From Burkholderiales bacterium (GTDB lineage Bacteria; Pseudomonadota; Gammaproteobacteria; Burkholderiales; Burkholderiaceae_F), in contig OKRD01000125.1 in NCBI GenBank assembly GCA_900290335.1, forward strand, positions 4,316 to 50,156: a DNA stretch of 45,841 bases, written 5' to 3'. The notes under the pieces are model-generated. The model saw nothing but the letters and a program-made list of their open reading frames with translations, ran no database searches and was not told where the DNA came from. Positions 1 through 7,728 of this stretch are shown here, piece after piece; within the stretch, counting starts at the first letter, position 1, and every line of letters begins with the position of its first letter. The position numbers were made by a program, and so were the translations under genes.

Positions 1-206
1 GAGCCACTCTCGGAGCGCTGCCGCGGCGGCCAGCACGCCGATCCCAGTGCAAGAATCGCAATCCCGAAGCACCGGCCCAGCGGCAACCATGCATCGGCAA
101 CTTCCCCGCCTGCCAGCAATGCCAGGACGACCGCAGGCACGATCAGCAGGGCAAGGCCGGTGCCAATTTCGACGAACGCGGAGAACGCAAGAATGCTTCT
201 CATCAT
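1..206 (-). CDS. Small two-helix membrane protein, 3' end beyond window
   Basis: The reading frame opens at tandem ATG codons (204-206 and 201-203) and stays open to the left edge, giving about 68 residues. The product starts MMRSILAFSAFVEIGTG and has a hydrophobic helix at about residues 13-33, then a second hydrophobic stretch (GIAILALGSACW) at about 49-60. This resembles small uncharacterised proteobacterial membrane proteins of about 120 residues with three or four helices. No function can be assigned. The ribosome binding site is weak, so either ATG may be used. The C-terminal half lies outside the window. Confidence 0.6.
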   Translation of the reverse strand, partial: MMRSILAFSAFVEIGTGLALLIVPAVVLALLAGGEVADAWLPLGRCFGIAILALGSACWPPRQRSESG

Positions 207-991
207 GCTGCGGCTCGCTTCGCCCGCGGTCGGGCAGTGCCTCCTTCGAATGCGCATTCTTCCACTGGCGTCGGCGCAGTCAAATCAGCAACGGACTCGA
301 GGTTGCCGCGAAAGGCGGCGCCGTGACGAGTTACGCGCCAAAAATAAACCGGGTTCCGGTCGAGCAGCTGCGCCGACACGGCCCTGGCTTGCAGATCAAA
401 GGCACTGAAAGGCACGTTGTTTGCCGTTGGTGTCCGGAACGGCCGATTGTTATGCACGGCGCCCGCGGGTCCTGGCCGGTGCAATCGGGGGCCGCTAACG
501 CCCGCTTACCTACAAATTTGACGGTCGCACGCGAGGTCTGTTTTTTTTGTATTCCCCGTTGGCACCAGCGGTGGCCGACCGCAAGCGCTCGAGCAACTTT
601 ACGCGCCGCTGCTGATCGGTCACAGCGAAGTTGACGTTCTGCAAAGGGACAGGGGCGGCAAGACACCTCGCCCGATCCTTTCGCCTGAGCGCCGATGTCG
701 TCGGCGGCAGGCCAAATTGTTGCGGTTTTCATGCGCAATTCGTAAGATTGGTCGCAGCGGGTCACACGTACGGTACAGCAGTACGGTACAGCAAGATTGC
801 CAATCGTTGCTGATGTGCCGATGAAATCCTATCGCGTCGCACTGGGTTTGGCCGCGCTCCCCCGGGTCGGGCGCGTGCGGTCGTTGGCGATGCGCAATAG
901 CGAGTCGAGCGCCGCCGGTTCCCGAAACAGCGGGCTTGCACTTTGAGGCGGAAATCGTCTGATTGTCCTTTGATTCATCGATAGAGGAATC
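207..991. other. Gene-free stretch of about 785 bp
   Basis: Open frames here are overlapping, rich in Arg, Ser and Cys, and show no recognisable domain or good ribosome binding site. Visible items are a run of eight T at about 541-548 and a 13-bp tandem duplication at 768-793. The stretch lies between two divergent genes and probably holds their promoters plus eroded DNA. Confidence 0.5.
768..793. repeat. Tandem 13-bp repeat, two copies
   Basis: The 13-mer GTACGGTACAGCA occurs twice back to back (768-780 and 781-793). Each unit contains the short inner repeat GTAC-G-GTAC. It is about 200 bp upstream of the YiiX-type gene. It may be a slippage product or a paired protein-binding site. Confidence 0.8.
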
Positions 992-1819
992 ATGTTCGAG
1001 TTCGTTGGACGGGCGATCGCCACCTATCTTTCGCAGCCCATCGGTAAGCCTAGCGGCGGCAGTGCCGATGCCAAGCTCGTGGCAGACACGCTGGCCCCCG
1101 GCGATGTGTTGCTGGTCGAGGGCAACACGCGCATGAGTGCGGCGATCAAGTATCTGACGCAATCCACTTGGTCGCACGCCGCCCTGTATGTCGGCCCGCG
1201 ACCCGAACTTGCGTCTACCTACGGCGAGGCGGCCACGCTGATCGAGGCGGACATCCTGGCAGGCGTTCGCGCCGTGGCGCTATCGCAGTATAGGAATTTC
1301 CGTGTACGTATCTGCCGCCCGGTCAACCTGACGGCGTCGGACCGTGAAAAGCTGGTTCAGCATGTGATCGAGCGTCTCGGTCATCAGTACGACCTAAAGA
1401 ACGTCATGGACTTGGCGCGTTACCTGTTGCGGGTTCCGGTACCCCCGCGCCTTCGGCGGCGCATGATGTCCATCGGCAGTGCGGACCCGACGCGTGCCAT
1501 TTGTTCGACGCTGATTGCGCAGGCATTTGGAGCGGTCCGCTATCCCGTTCTGCCGATCATCTCGCGCAAGAACGACGGCAACCCGGGCCGTGCCGACCAG
1601 GTTCGAGAACTCTGGCACATACGCCACCATAGCCTGTACGTGCCCCGCGACTTCGATATCTCGCCGTTTTTCGAGGTGGTCAAACCGCGAATTGTGAAGG
1701 CGTTCGACTACCAACACGCACCCTGGAGCGAGGGCAATACGATTCTCATGGACGACACGGCGTCGACAGAATGGCTGACCGTCGCTCCGACAGAAGGCCT
1801 TCCCGACTCAAGCGCGTAA
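992..1819 (+). CDS. YiiX-type permuted papain-like (NlpC/P60 superfamily) protein
   Basis: The product has 275 residues. Motifs PGDVLLVEGNTRMS (about 36-49) and WSHAALYVG (60-68), followed by AICSTLIAQAF (169-179), match circularly permuted NlpC/P60 enzymes of the YiiX/YebB type, often annotated as lipo-like proteins. H62 is the likely catalytic His and C171 the nucleophile; the permutation puts His before Cys. Members act on, or are predicted to act on, peptide or amide bonds in cell-wall or acyl-protein substrates, but the substrate here is unknown. No signal peptide or lipobox is visible, so a cytoplasmic or peripheral location is likely. The ATG has a good GAGGAA site about 7 bp upstream. 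It appears monocistronic. Confidence 0.85.
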   Translation: MFEFVGRAIATYLSQPIGKPSGGSADAKLVADTLAPGDVLLVEGNTRMSAAIKYLTQSTWSHAALYVGPRPELASTYGEAATLIEADILAGVRAVALSQYRNFRVRICRPVNLTASDREKLVQHVIERLGHQYDLKNVMDLARYLLRVPVPPRLRRRMMSIGSADPTRAICSTLIAQAFGAVRYPVLPIISRKNDGNPGRADQVRELWHIRHHSLYVPRDFDISPFFEVVKPRIVKAFDYQHAPWSEGNTILMDDTASTEWLTVAPTEGLPDSSA

Positions 1820-2084
1820 AGGAAACTCCCGCCCACGCCGGCCTTCCCGATCCACCGATGGCCGGGCTATCCAAGCCTCTGCCGGTGGCTGCCCCTTCGT
1901 GACGATTACCTGCCTCCGGATGTCAGGTCCCGGCCTTATCCGGCGGTCAAAGCAATCGGCGATCCATCCAGGGGCGACACTCCAGATCCCGGAAGGCGGG
2001 CGGTTAGGGCCTGGATCGCAAACGCTCGCGGAGTTGTCGGGCCGCCCAGGCGAAGCGGCGCGCGGGCGGCGATGGAGGTAAAAA

Positions 2085-2660
2085 CTATTTCGCCGCCTTT
2101 GCCTTGTAGGAGAATTTTTGGCCAGAAACGGATGCCTCATACATTAGACCGCCTTTGGCAATCGTGAACACGGCCACGCCCTTCTGGTAGGCGCCTGCAG
2201 TCGTCGCGTCTTTCTTGCCGCCGCTCGCGCCCGCGGTGGAGCTCCCCGTGCCAGCGCTCGCTGACGCGCCGGCGGTAATTGCGACCGCGCTGACGTTTCC
2301 ACCGAAACTGAAGTTGCCGGAGGTGAATTCGTCGAACGCTCGCTTGTCCTGAAAGAAAACCATCTCGCTGTACCCCTGGCCACCCAACTGCAAACCGACG
2401 CTCAGCTGCGTCATCGAAGTGTCGCCAACGTACTTGCCTTGCTGGTAGACACGGCCCTCGCCGTATGCTCCGCCGACGACAAATCCCGCCTTGCCAATCG
2501 TCGGAAAAACCGCATAGCCATAACTGGAGCCAAAGAACGCAGCGCTCGCGCCCGCGTTCTTAAAGAGTTCCGTGGTGTCGCCATAGCTGTCCGCAAGTGC
2601 GGGGAACGCCGGCACCATCAGTGAAGTGATCACTAGGCACGCGCACCAGATCTTTCTCAT
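2085..2660 (-). CDS. Ysc84/SYLF-domain exported lipid-binding protein
   Basis: The product has 191 residues and starts MRKIWCACLVITS, with a Sec signal peptide ending near AFPALA (about residue 23). The mature part has the SYLF pattern: SYGYAVFPTIGKAGFVVGGA, then GEGRVY, then LSVGLQLGGQGYSEMVFF, and a small-residue-rich insert (about 125-150) before AVFTIAKGGLMYEAS. SYLF proteins bind phosphoinositides or other lipids; bacterial members are periplasmic with poorly known roles. The ATG at 2660 was chosen because GAGGTGGG lies just upstream and the signal peptide starts there; the frame extends further upstream without support. It is isolated, with gene-free DNA on both sides. Confidence 0.85.
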   Translation of the reverse strand: MRKIWCACLVITSLMVPAFPALADSYGDTTELFKNAGASAAFFGSSYGYAVFPTIGKAGFVVGGAYGEGRVYQQGKYVGDTSMTQLSVGLQLGGQGYSEMVFFQDKRAFDEFTSGNFSFGGNVSAVAITAGASASAGTGSSTAGASGGKKDATTAGAYQKGVAVFTIAKGGLMYEASVSGQKFSYKAKAAK

Positions 2661-3108
2661 GACCCACCTCCTAAAATTATTCCTGCGACGTACAAATATT
2701 AGCGCCGCCGACAATACTACGCGCATGCAACCATGGTCAGATCGTTTGAAGTTATGGCAATGGCTGATCTTGGTCAAGCGACGGTCGGACCCGCAATCGG
2801 GGCGGCGCCTCTTGGTCGTGAAGTGCCCCGATCTATCCCCGTCGTGCCACAAAGGCGGCACCGATGAGAACTATCGTTAACGCTTGTTCTTTGCCCGCCG
2901 GCGTGAGCAGCGCTTTGCAGGCACGAACGTCGCCGAGCCAGGAGCGTCCGCTGTTGGGCAATTTCTGCCGACCCCTCGAACTTCCGCTGTTGGCAGCCGA
3001 TAGCGGCGCGGTAGCTTCGTTTGCATCGGTATGGGGTCCGCCTGCACCCCGAGCAGCGGTCAATAAAGAGACACGCAAAGCGAGCATCCTTTCAAGGCTC
3101 GCATCGGG
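2661..3108. other. Gene-free stretch with an 11-bp direct repeat
   Basis: No credible gene is visible. TCCGCTGTTGG occurs twice in the same orientation, at 2947-2957 and 2983-2993, 36 bp apart. The AT-richer part just right of 2660 is the likely promoter area of the Ysc84 gene. Confidence 0.45.
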
Positions 3109-3837
3109 TCAGCCCAAGCGGTTTGCCCGACGCGGCACCCATTCTTGCATCAGCTGCCGGCCTATCAGCCATGCCAGAACTCGCTCTGCTACTGCTTGCC
3201 CGCGTGACTCGAGCATCATGTTGTGCGTTGTTTCGGGGAAGAATTCATGCGGCACCCGGCAGGCTCTATCGGTAGCTTCCATCTCGCTCGGCCGCAAGAT
3301 GTTGTCTCGTGACCCTCCCAGGACGAGCAACGGGGTTCTGACTTTTTCGGTCTTGGGCAGGTCGAGACCCATCCTGTCCACAGAGGCCATCGTAGTCTCG
3401 TCCTGCAGCTGTTTCCCGTACAACAGCAGTTGTTCTTCCGGCATGTCTTCCGAAAGGAAGAATTCGCGTGCGAGCTTGGAAGTAGCCACAGCCGGGTAGA
3501 GACGAAGCGTCAGGTTCCTTGTTGCGAACACGAGCGGATGGCGCTTAGCGCTTCTGAGAAATGCCGGCAATACTCCGGCAGGTGGTGCCGACGCCAGTAG
3601 CACGGCTGCAGGAGCGGGGTGATCCTCCAAATATTTTTGGACGATAGAGCCACCCATCGAATGGCTGATCACGACGGCCGGTCCTGGCAGTTGACTCGCC
3701 ACGTTTGCCAGATCCTGGACGTAGTCGGCAATTCGCTTCCAGCACAGCGTGCCGCGCCCCTCTCGCCCTGCCTGCCTAAACACCCTGCAGGGCACTGGCG
3801 CGGGCGATGCCCTGCGCGATGGGCGCGGACCAACCAT
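3109..3837 (-). pseudogene. Alpha/beta hydrolase lacking its N-terminal part
   Basis: From the segment CWKRIADYVQDL onward the frame is a normal alpha/beta hydrolase: nucleophile elbow SHSMGGS, acid loop LVLGGSRDNIL, and catalytic His in PETTHNMM near the C-terminus. The usual first 60-70 residues (first strands, the HG oxyanion segment and the DxxGHG region) are missing. Homology-like sequence begins near 3768, and the residues before it (MVGPRPSRRASPAP) look like unrelated coding by chance. Only about 70 bp separate this point from the stop of the neighbouring lipoprotein gene, so the missing part cannot lie in between. This points to a deletion or rearrangement that removed the 5' end. The remaining protein would probably not fold as an active enzyme. 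Confidence 0.65.
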
Positions 3838-3842
3838 GCAGG

Positions 3843-4190
3843 CTACGGGATATTGCAGGTCGTCTTGATCTCGGCGATCTTGGCGTCAAGCGCCTTGTTG
3901 TAGTCCCCGTTTGCCACCTGGGCCTTCTCGCCCTCCGTCTTCGTTACTAGTCCACCGACCAGTCCGATCGGAGTGATCGCTCCCACGCCGGCAGCCGCCT
4001 GCTGCGCGGTGGTGACCTTCTCGCTTTGGAGGACGCGTAGGTCGCCCTCCGCCGTGGCGCAGTTGACGGGCATGGTCTTGGCCTGCTGCTCCTGCATCGC
4101 GTCCTTCTTGTACTCGGACGCGCACCCGCCCAGTATCGCTGCCAAGCCAAGTGCGCAAAGGCCTTGGGCCACCACGGTCGTCCTGATCAT
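3843..4190 (-). CDS. Small lipoprotein of unknown function
   Basis: The product has 115 residues. The N-terminus has a hydrophobic signal followed by the lipobox LGGC (Cys at about residue 22), so the mature protein should be lipid-anchored after SPase II cleavage. The mature part is short and charged with a Gly-rich hydrophobic segment GVGAITPIGLVGGLV near the middle, a C-terminal helix ALDAKIAEIKTTC, and two further Cys (in NCAT and TTCN) that could form a disulfide. ATG 4190 was chosen for the signal peptide and an upstream AGATGAAGAG site. It lies just upstream of the truncated hydrolase on the same strand. No family name can be given. Confidence 0.75.
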   Translation of the reverse strand: MIRTTVVAQGLCALGLAAILGGCASEYKKDAMQEQQAKTMPVNCATAEGDLRVLQSEKVTTAQQAAAGVGAITPIGLVGGLVTKTEGEKAQVANGDYNKALDAKIAEIKTTCNIP

Positions 4191-4735
4191 CTCTTCATCT
4201 CTTCCAAAAAAATGTTCGCTCGCCGATTCGTCGTCGGCCGAGAAATTGATCAGCCTCGCAAACGAACGAGCTGCCCTTGCGGACCGCATGCCAGGCGCAA
4301 ACTCCGGCTACGCCAACCTTCCAAACGTCCTTATGGTGGGCGTGGCAACACATAGGTTCACGTGTAATTGCATCCCAACCGTCCCGGCATGGCTATCCGA
4401 AAACGGCAAACTGCTGCGTGCCTTGACCAGAGGCAAATGCCATGGACGCTCGCGGGTCGATGCCAGGACTGTGGGCGCGAGCGACTCGCCGCGGTCGGCG
4501 CGTGGCAAAAGGAGCGGGGAGCTCGTCAGCCGCGTCGGTCCCCCTTCCGAGCGTCTGGCTGACTATGACCGCCTTCCGGATTTTTCTTTGCCGCGCTCGC
4601 CGGATGGGCTGCGGCCGATCGTGAATTGCCCCCGATGACCGCTCCTTGCGGTGCGCTCTGACCGGTACGCGAGCGCTGGCGCCCGCTGCCGACGTTGGCC
4701 ACCGCCGCTCGGTTTGCCGTCTTGGCGATCTTTGC
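4191..4735. other. Gene-free stretch between lipoprotein and integrase fossil
   Basis: Frames here have no domain signature and no convincing start site. The part nearest 4735 directly follows the integrase fossil on the minus strand and may belong to the same inserted or decayed element. No terminal inverted repeats were recognised. Confidence 0.4.
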
Positions 4736-5325
4736 TCAGACCTCGGTCTGGCCGTCCATTTCACGGGCATCATCGACTTCGATGCCCCGCTAGCGCACCG
4801 TGCTCCCGATCCCCGGTGACCGAGCAGCAGCTGGACGGCGCGCAAGCTCTTGGTGCCCTTATCGTAGATTGGGCACGTCTCGGTGTGGCGCATGCAGTGC
4901 GTAGCGCCTGCGCCACGGACCAATCCGAGGTCCTCGATCCAATTGCGCGCGACCCTGGCAATCTGACGTGTACCGGCGTGATCGTGCGGTTCGGGCGGCG
5001 GGGCAACAGATGGTGGACCGCTTCGCCGCCCGTTTTCTCAAACCCATGCCTTGGCGGCTTCGCACCACTGGCGCCGGGATCTCTAACTGCACCGGACGCT
5101 GCGTCTCGCACTGCAACAAGATGGCGCGCGACGAGACTGGGTCGCCAAGGCAGATATCGCGGACTCGAAGTGTGGTCTAGTCGCAGGCCCGTAGCTCGCC
5201 CTCGATGCCCGATGACGCGGCGCAAGTTCTGCGATTCGTTTCCCCCGATGCAGCCGGACGCGTGTGCCCCAGATCGGCCGGGACTCGATGGCCGACTTGT
5301 GTCCAGCGAGTTTGCCTTGTTCCAT
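4736..5325 (-). pseudogene. Decayed tyrosine recombinase (integrase), nearly full length
   Basis: Pieces of one small (about 200-residue) tyrosine integrase appear in order in alternating frames. ATG 5325 opens MEQGKLAGHKSAIESRPIWG with RVRLH. A second frame holds LRVRDICLGDPVSSRAILL followed by QCETQRPVQLEI (about 5175-5080). The first frame returns with HCMRHTETCPIYDKG and SLRAVQLLLGH (about 4880-4810), and the second returns with GIEVDDAREMDGQTEV and a TGA at 4736-4738. The HxxR and LLLGH boxes of the catalytic core are readable. Where the family has the STVRYLGIEVDDA stretch, the codon in the catalytic Tyr position is TAG (4790-4792). At least three frameshifts plus this stop mean the gene is dead. 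It marks past mobile-element activity at this locus. Confidence 0.8.
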
Positions 5326-5920
5326 GGCTCCCGCCACCCGGAGGCAATTTCCCCGTCCACGATCATTGCCTTGGCATGGCGGCCGCAGACGCGCCGCCAC
5401 AGTCGCGGCAAAAGTGTTGCGGAAGGTGGCTTTCCTGCACGCCTTATCCCCTTACCAGAGGCGAGAGAAAGCCCGTTGGGCCCGGCCCGTCGATACCTTC
5501 GGCGCGCTCCGTTGCGCGCATAGCAGCTGTCATCCGACGCCGGTCCAACGCCGCCCGCCAGGGGGACCCGGGGCAAAATCTCGATCGCCCAGAAGTCGCC
5601 ATCGAAGGGCGTCGCGTGAGTGTCCGCGGAGCGGACCGGTACGGCCGACGCAGGGCAGCAAGGAGCTTGGGCACCGCGGATGAGAAAATGTGCCGGGTAG
5701 CTCGCGCAGGCCCGGGAAGACTTCTTTACCTCGAAGTCCGCGGCCAGGGACGGGCGATTGCGCTTGCGAAGACCGACCTTGTGTCATACGCTCCCACTTT
5801 GAGCCGACTCGAGCCGTGGGCAATCGGGTGCTCCGCGCGAAGTCCGGAGCGTCGCGCCGAGCGCCGACGAGAAGTCGGCGGCGGCGATCAAGACCGCGAA
5901 GATGGGAAGGGAAGTCCGGG
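5326..5920. other. Gene-free stretch upstream of the CBS gene
   Basis: Nothing recognisable was found on either strand. The stretch probably contains the promoter of the CBS-domain gene at its right end and decayed DNA next to the integrase fossil. Confidence 0.4.
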
Positions 5921-6514
5921 ATGGAGCGAAGAAACCACAGGCCTCTGGCCTCGCGCAAGGCCCCCAAGGAGCTTGGCTATCAGCAGCCCAGCACCTTCGC
6001 CAGCGTTACTGCCAACTCGCCGGCGATCGCGGTAATGACGGACCTGCGCCAAGTCACCGCGGCGACCATCGATGCCGAGACGACGCTGAGCGATGCGACG
6101 CGCGCGATGATGGCTCGGGGTGTCCGCCTCCTGCTCGTCGTGGCTGCCGATCAATCTGTCCTCGGGCTGATCACGGCGCGCGATACGCAGGGCGAGCGGC
6201 CGATGCAGTGGCTGCACAATCGTGGCGGCAAGCATGCCGACCTGCGCGTGAGGGATTTGATGATCTCCACGCAGAACATCGACGTTCTTGACATCAAGGA
6301 CGTGCTGCACGCCGAGGTCGGGCATATCGTCGCGTCGCTCAAGGCATGGGGCCGCCAGCATGCGCTGGTCGTCGAGCAGGACGCGGTCAATGGTGTCACC
6401 CGCATCCGCGGCATTTTCTCGGCAACCCAAATCGGCCGCCAGCTGGGCGTTCCGGTGCTGCCGTTCGACGTGGCGGTAACCTTCGCGGACATCGAGCGGG
6501 CGCTCGTGGATTGA
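5921..6514 (+). CDS. CBS-pair domain protein
   Basis: The product has 197 residues. After a short basic N-terminus (MERRNHRPL) it consists of two CBS motifs: the first around TTLSDATRAMMARGVRLLLV with VLGLITARD (about 50-90), the second around HIVASLKAWGRQHALVVEQ with IRGIFSATQIGR (about 130-170). CBS pairs bind adenosyl ligands (AMP, ATP, SAM) and act as energy sensors. No catalytic or membrane domain is attached, so it is probably a stand-alone regulatory module whose partner cannot be named. ATG 5921 was chosen because GGGAAGGGAAG lies about 8 bp upstream; the upstream continuation of the frame is Arg-rich and not credible. It faces away from the eroded 1-5.9 kb region. Confidence 0.8.
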   Translation: MERRNHRPLASRKAPKELGYQQPSTFASVTANSPAIAVMTDLRQVTAATIDAETTLSDATRAMMARGVRLLLVVAADQSVLGLITARDTQGERPMQWLHNRGGKHADLRVRDLMISTQNIDVLDIKDVLHAEVGHIVASLKAWGRQHALVVEQDAVNGVTRIRGIFSATQIGRQLGVPVLPFDVAVTFADIERALVD

Positions 6515-6969
6515 GGCCGATGCGGATATAAGGAGCGGCGACGCTCTGGGGTCATAGCCCTGGCTAGCGGCCCAGGGCAAGGTCTTGTCGGCGGCGACGA
6601 CCGATCCCGCAGCGCCGTGGGGCCTAGTCCGGCTTGGGGAAGACTGTCGTTGCCTCTCGCCAGCGGCTCGCGCTGGAAATTGCGCGGTCCTCGTCGGCCT
6701 GCCAGTACTGGCAGCCTGGCCGGGCGAGTTCCTGCGCAGGTGGCTCATCGCGCAGATGCTGCTGCTGAGCGGCATCTTTGTCGCGCTGCCGTGGCGCGAT
6801 CCGACCTTTGACCGGCAAACCGATGCGAGCCGTGCCACGGGATTGGCGGCGCAGTCCGCTGCGATCCTCGCAACTCTGGCGCCCGGAGAAGTCCGGCTCG
6901 TCTCCAAGGCAACGGTGCGCCTCGCCCTCGTCGCGGCGCGCCAGAAGCCGTCAGGGGCGGCCCGCGCGC
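6515..6969. other. Stretch without an intact gene, possible coding remnant
   Basis: On the plus strand a frame from about 6585 has protein-like composition, including WPGEFLRRWLIAQMLLLSG and FVALPWRDPTFDR, but no ATG at its beginning, no recognised domain, and no natural end before it enters the carbonic anhydrase gene antisense. It could be a remnant of a membrane protein gene. The region also separates the CBS gene from the carbonic anhydrase stop. Confidence 0.35.
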
Positions 6970-7590
6970 CTAGGGCACGCCGTCGAAGAATTCCACCACG
7001 CCGGTCTCGAGCGAATACTCGGCACCGACGACGAGCAGACCATCGCTGGCGATCAGCTGCTCGATCAGCTTCGATCCGTGGCGCAGCTGGCTGGCCGAGG
7101 CGCGGATGTTGGCGCGCACGGCCTGGTGGGCCAGGGCCTGGGGGTCGTGTCGCAGCTCGGTCGCCAGCAGGCCCTCGAGCGACGGCCGCACCCGATCGAC
7201 GATCGACTGCACGTTGCGTGAGGGCTTTTGCGTCGGGTGCTGCAGCTGCGCCAGCGTGGCCTCGATCGCGCCGCACTGCGAGTGCCCCAGGACCACGACG
7301 AGCCGGGTGCCAAACTGCTCGGCGGCAAACTCGACGCTGCCGACCTGCGAGGGGGCAACGATGTTGCCGGCGACGCGAATGACGAACAGGTCCCCGAGAC
7401 CCTGATCGAAGACGATCTCCACCGGCACCCGGGAATCCGAGCATCCGAGGATCGCGGCGAAGGGCTCCTGGCCGGCGGTCAACTCGTTGCGGCGCGCCTG
7501 GGTCGTGAGGGCTTCGCCGCCCCGGTCGCCGGCGACGAAGCGGCGATTGCCCTCACGCAGGCGTTCAAGGGCGGCTCGGGCGAGGATCAT
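6970..7590 (-). CDS. Beta-class carbonic anhydrase
   Basis: This enzyme interconverts CO2 and bicarbonate with a catalytic zinc. The product has 206 residues, normal for the bacterial beta class. Zinc ligands are C50 in GCSDSR (residues 49-54, with the D52-R54 dyad), H103 and C106 in LGHSQCGA. The segment RVAGNIV (72-78) is also typical. No signal peptide is present, so it is cytoplasmic. A link with the Calvin-cycle genes about 12 kb away is plausible through CO2/bicarbonate supply but is not shown by linkage. The ATG at 7590 is the only sensible start, although the ribosome binding site is weak. Confidence 0.92.
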   Translation of the reverse strand: MILARAALERLREGNRRFVAGDRGGEALTTQARRNELTAGQEPFAAILGCSDSRVPVEIVFDQGLGDLFVIRVAGNIVAPSQVGSVEFAAEQFGTRLVVVLGHSQCGAIEATLAQLQHPTQKPSRNVQSIVDRVRPSLEGLLATELRHDPQALAHQAVRANIRASASQLRHGSKLIEQLIASDGLLVVGAEYSLETGVVEFFDGVP

Positions 7591-7728
7591 CGATGATCAA
7601 TCATGCAGGGATTGGCGAGCGAGCGCGATCGCCCATGTTGCGAGCGCCAGGGCGATTCTAGCGGCGCGCGCAGTTGGCTGGCCCTTGCAGGGTATCCTGC
7701 TGCTCGGTTGATGGCCCGGGAGCGTGCA

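Noticed and set aside
47-634. Open frame at the left edge on the plus strand
   Set aside because: Cys/Arg/Ser-rich, no domain and no ribosome binding site; the opposite strand at 1-206 reads as a sensible membrane protein.
2864-3499. Open frame of 211 codons on the plus strand
   Set aside because: Its larger part is antisense to the alpha/beta hydrolase catalytic region, which is clearly coding on the minus strand.
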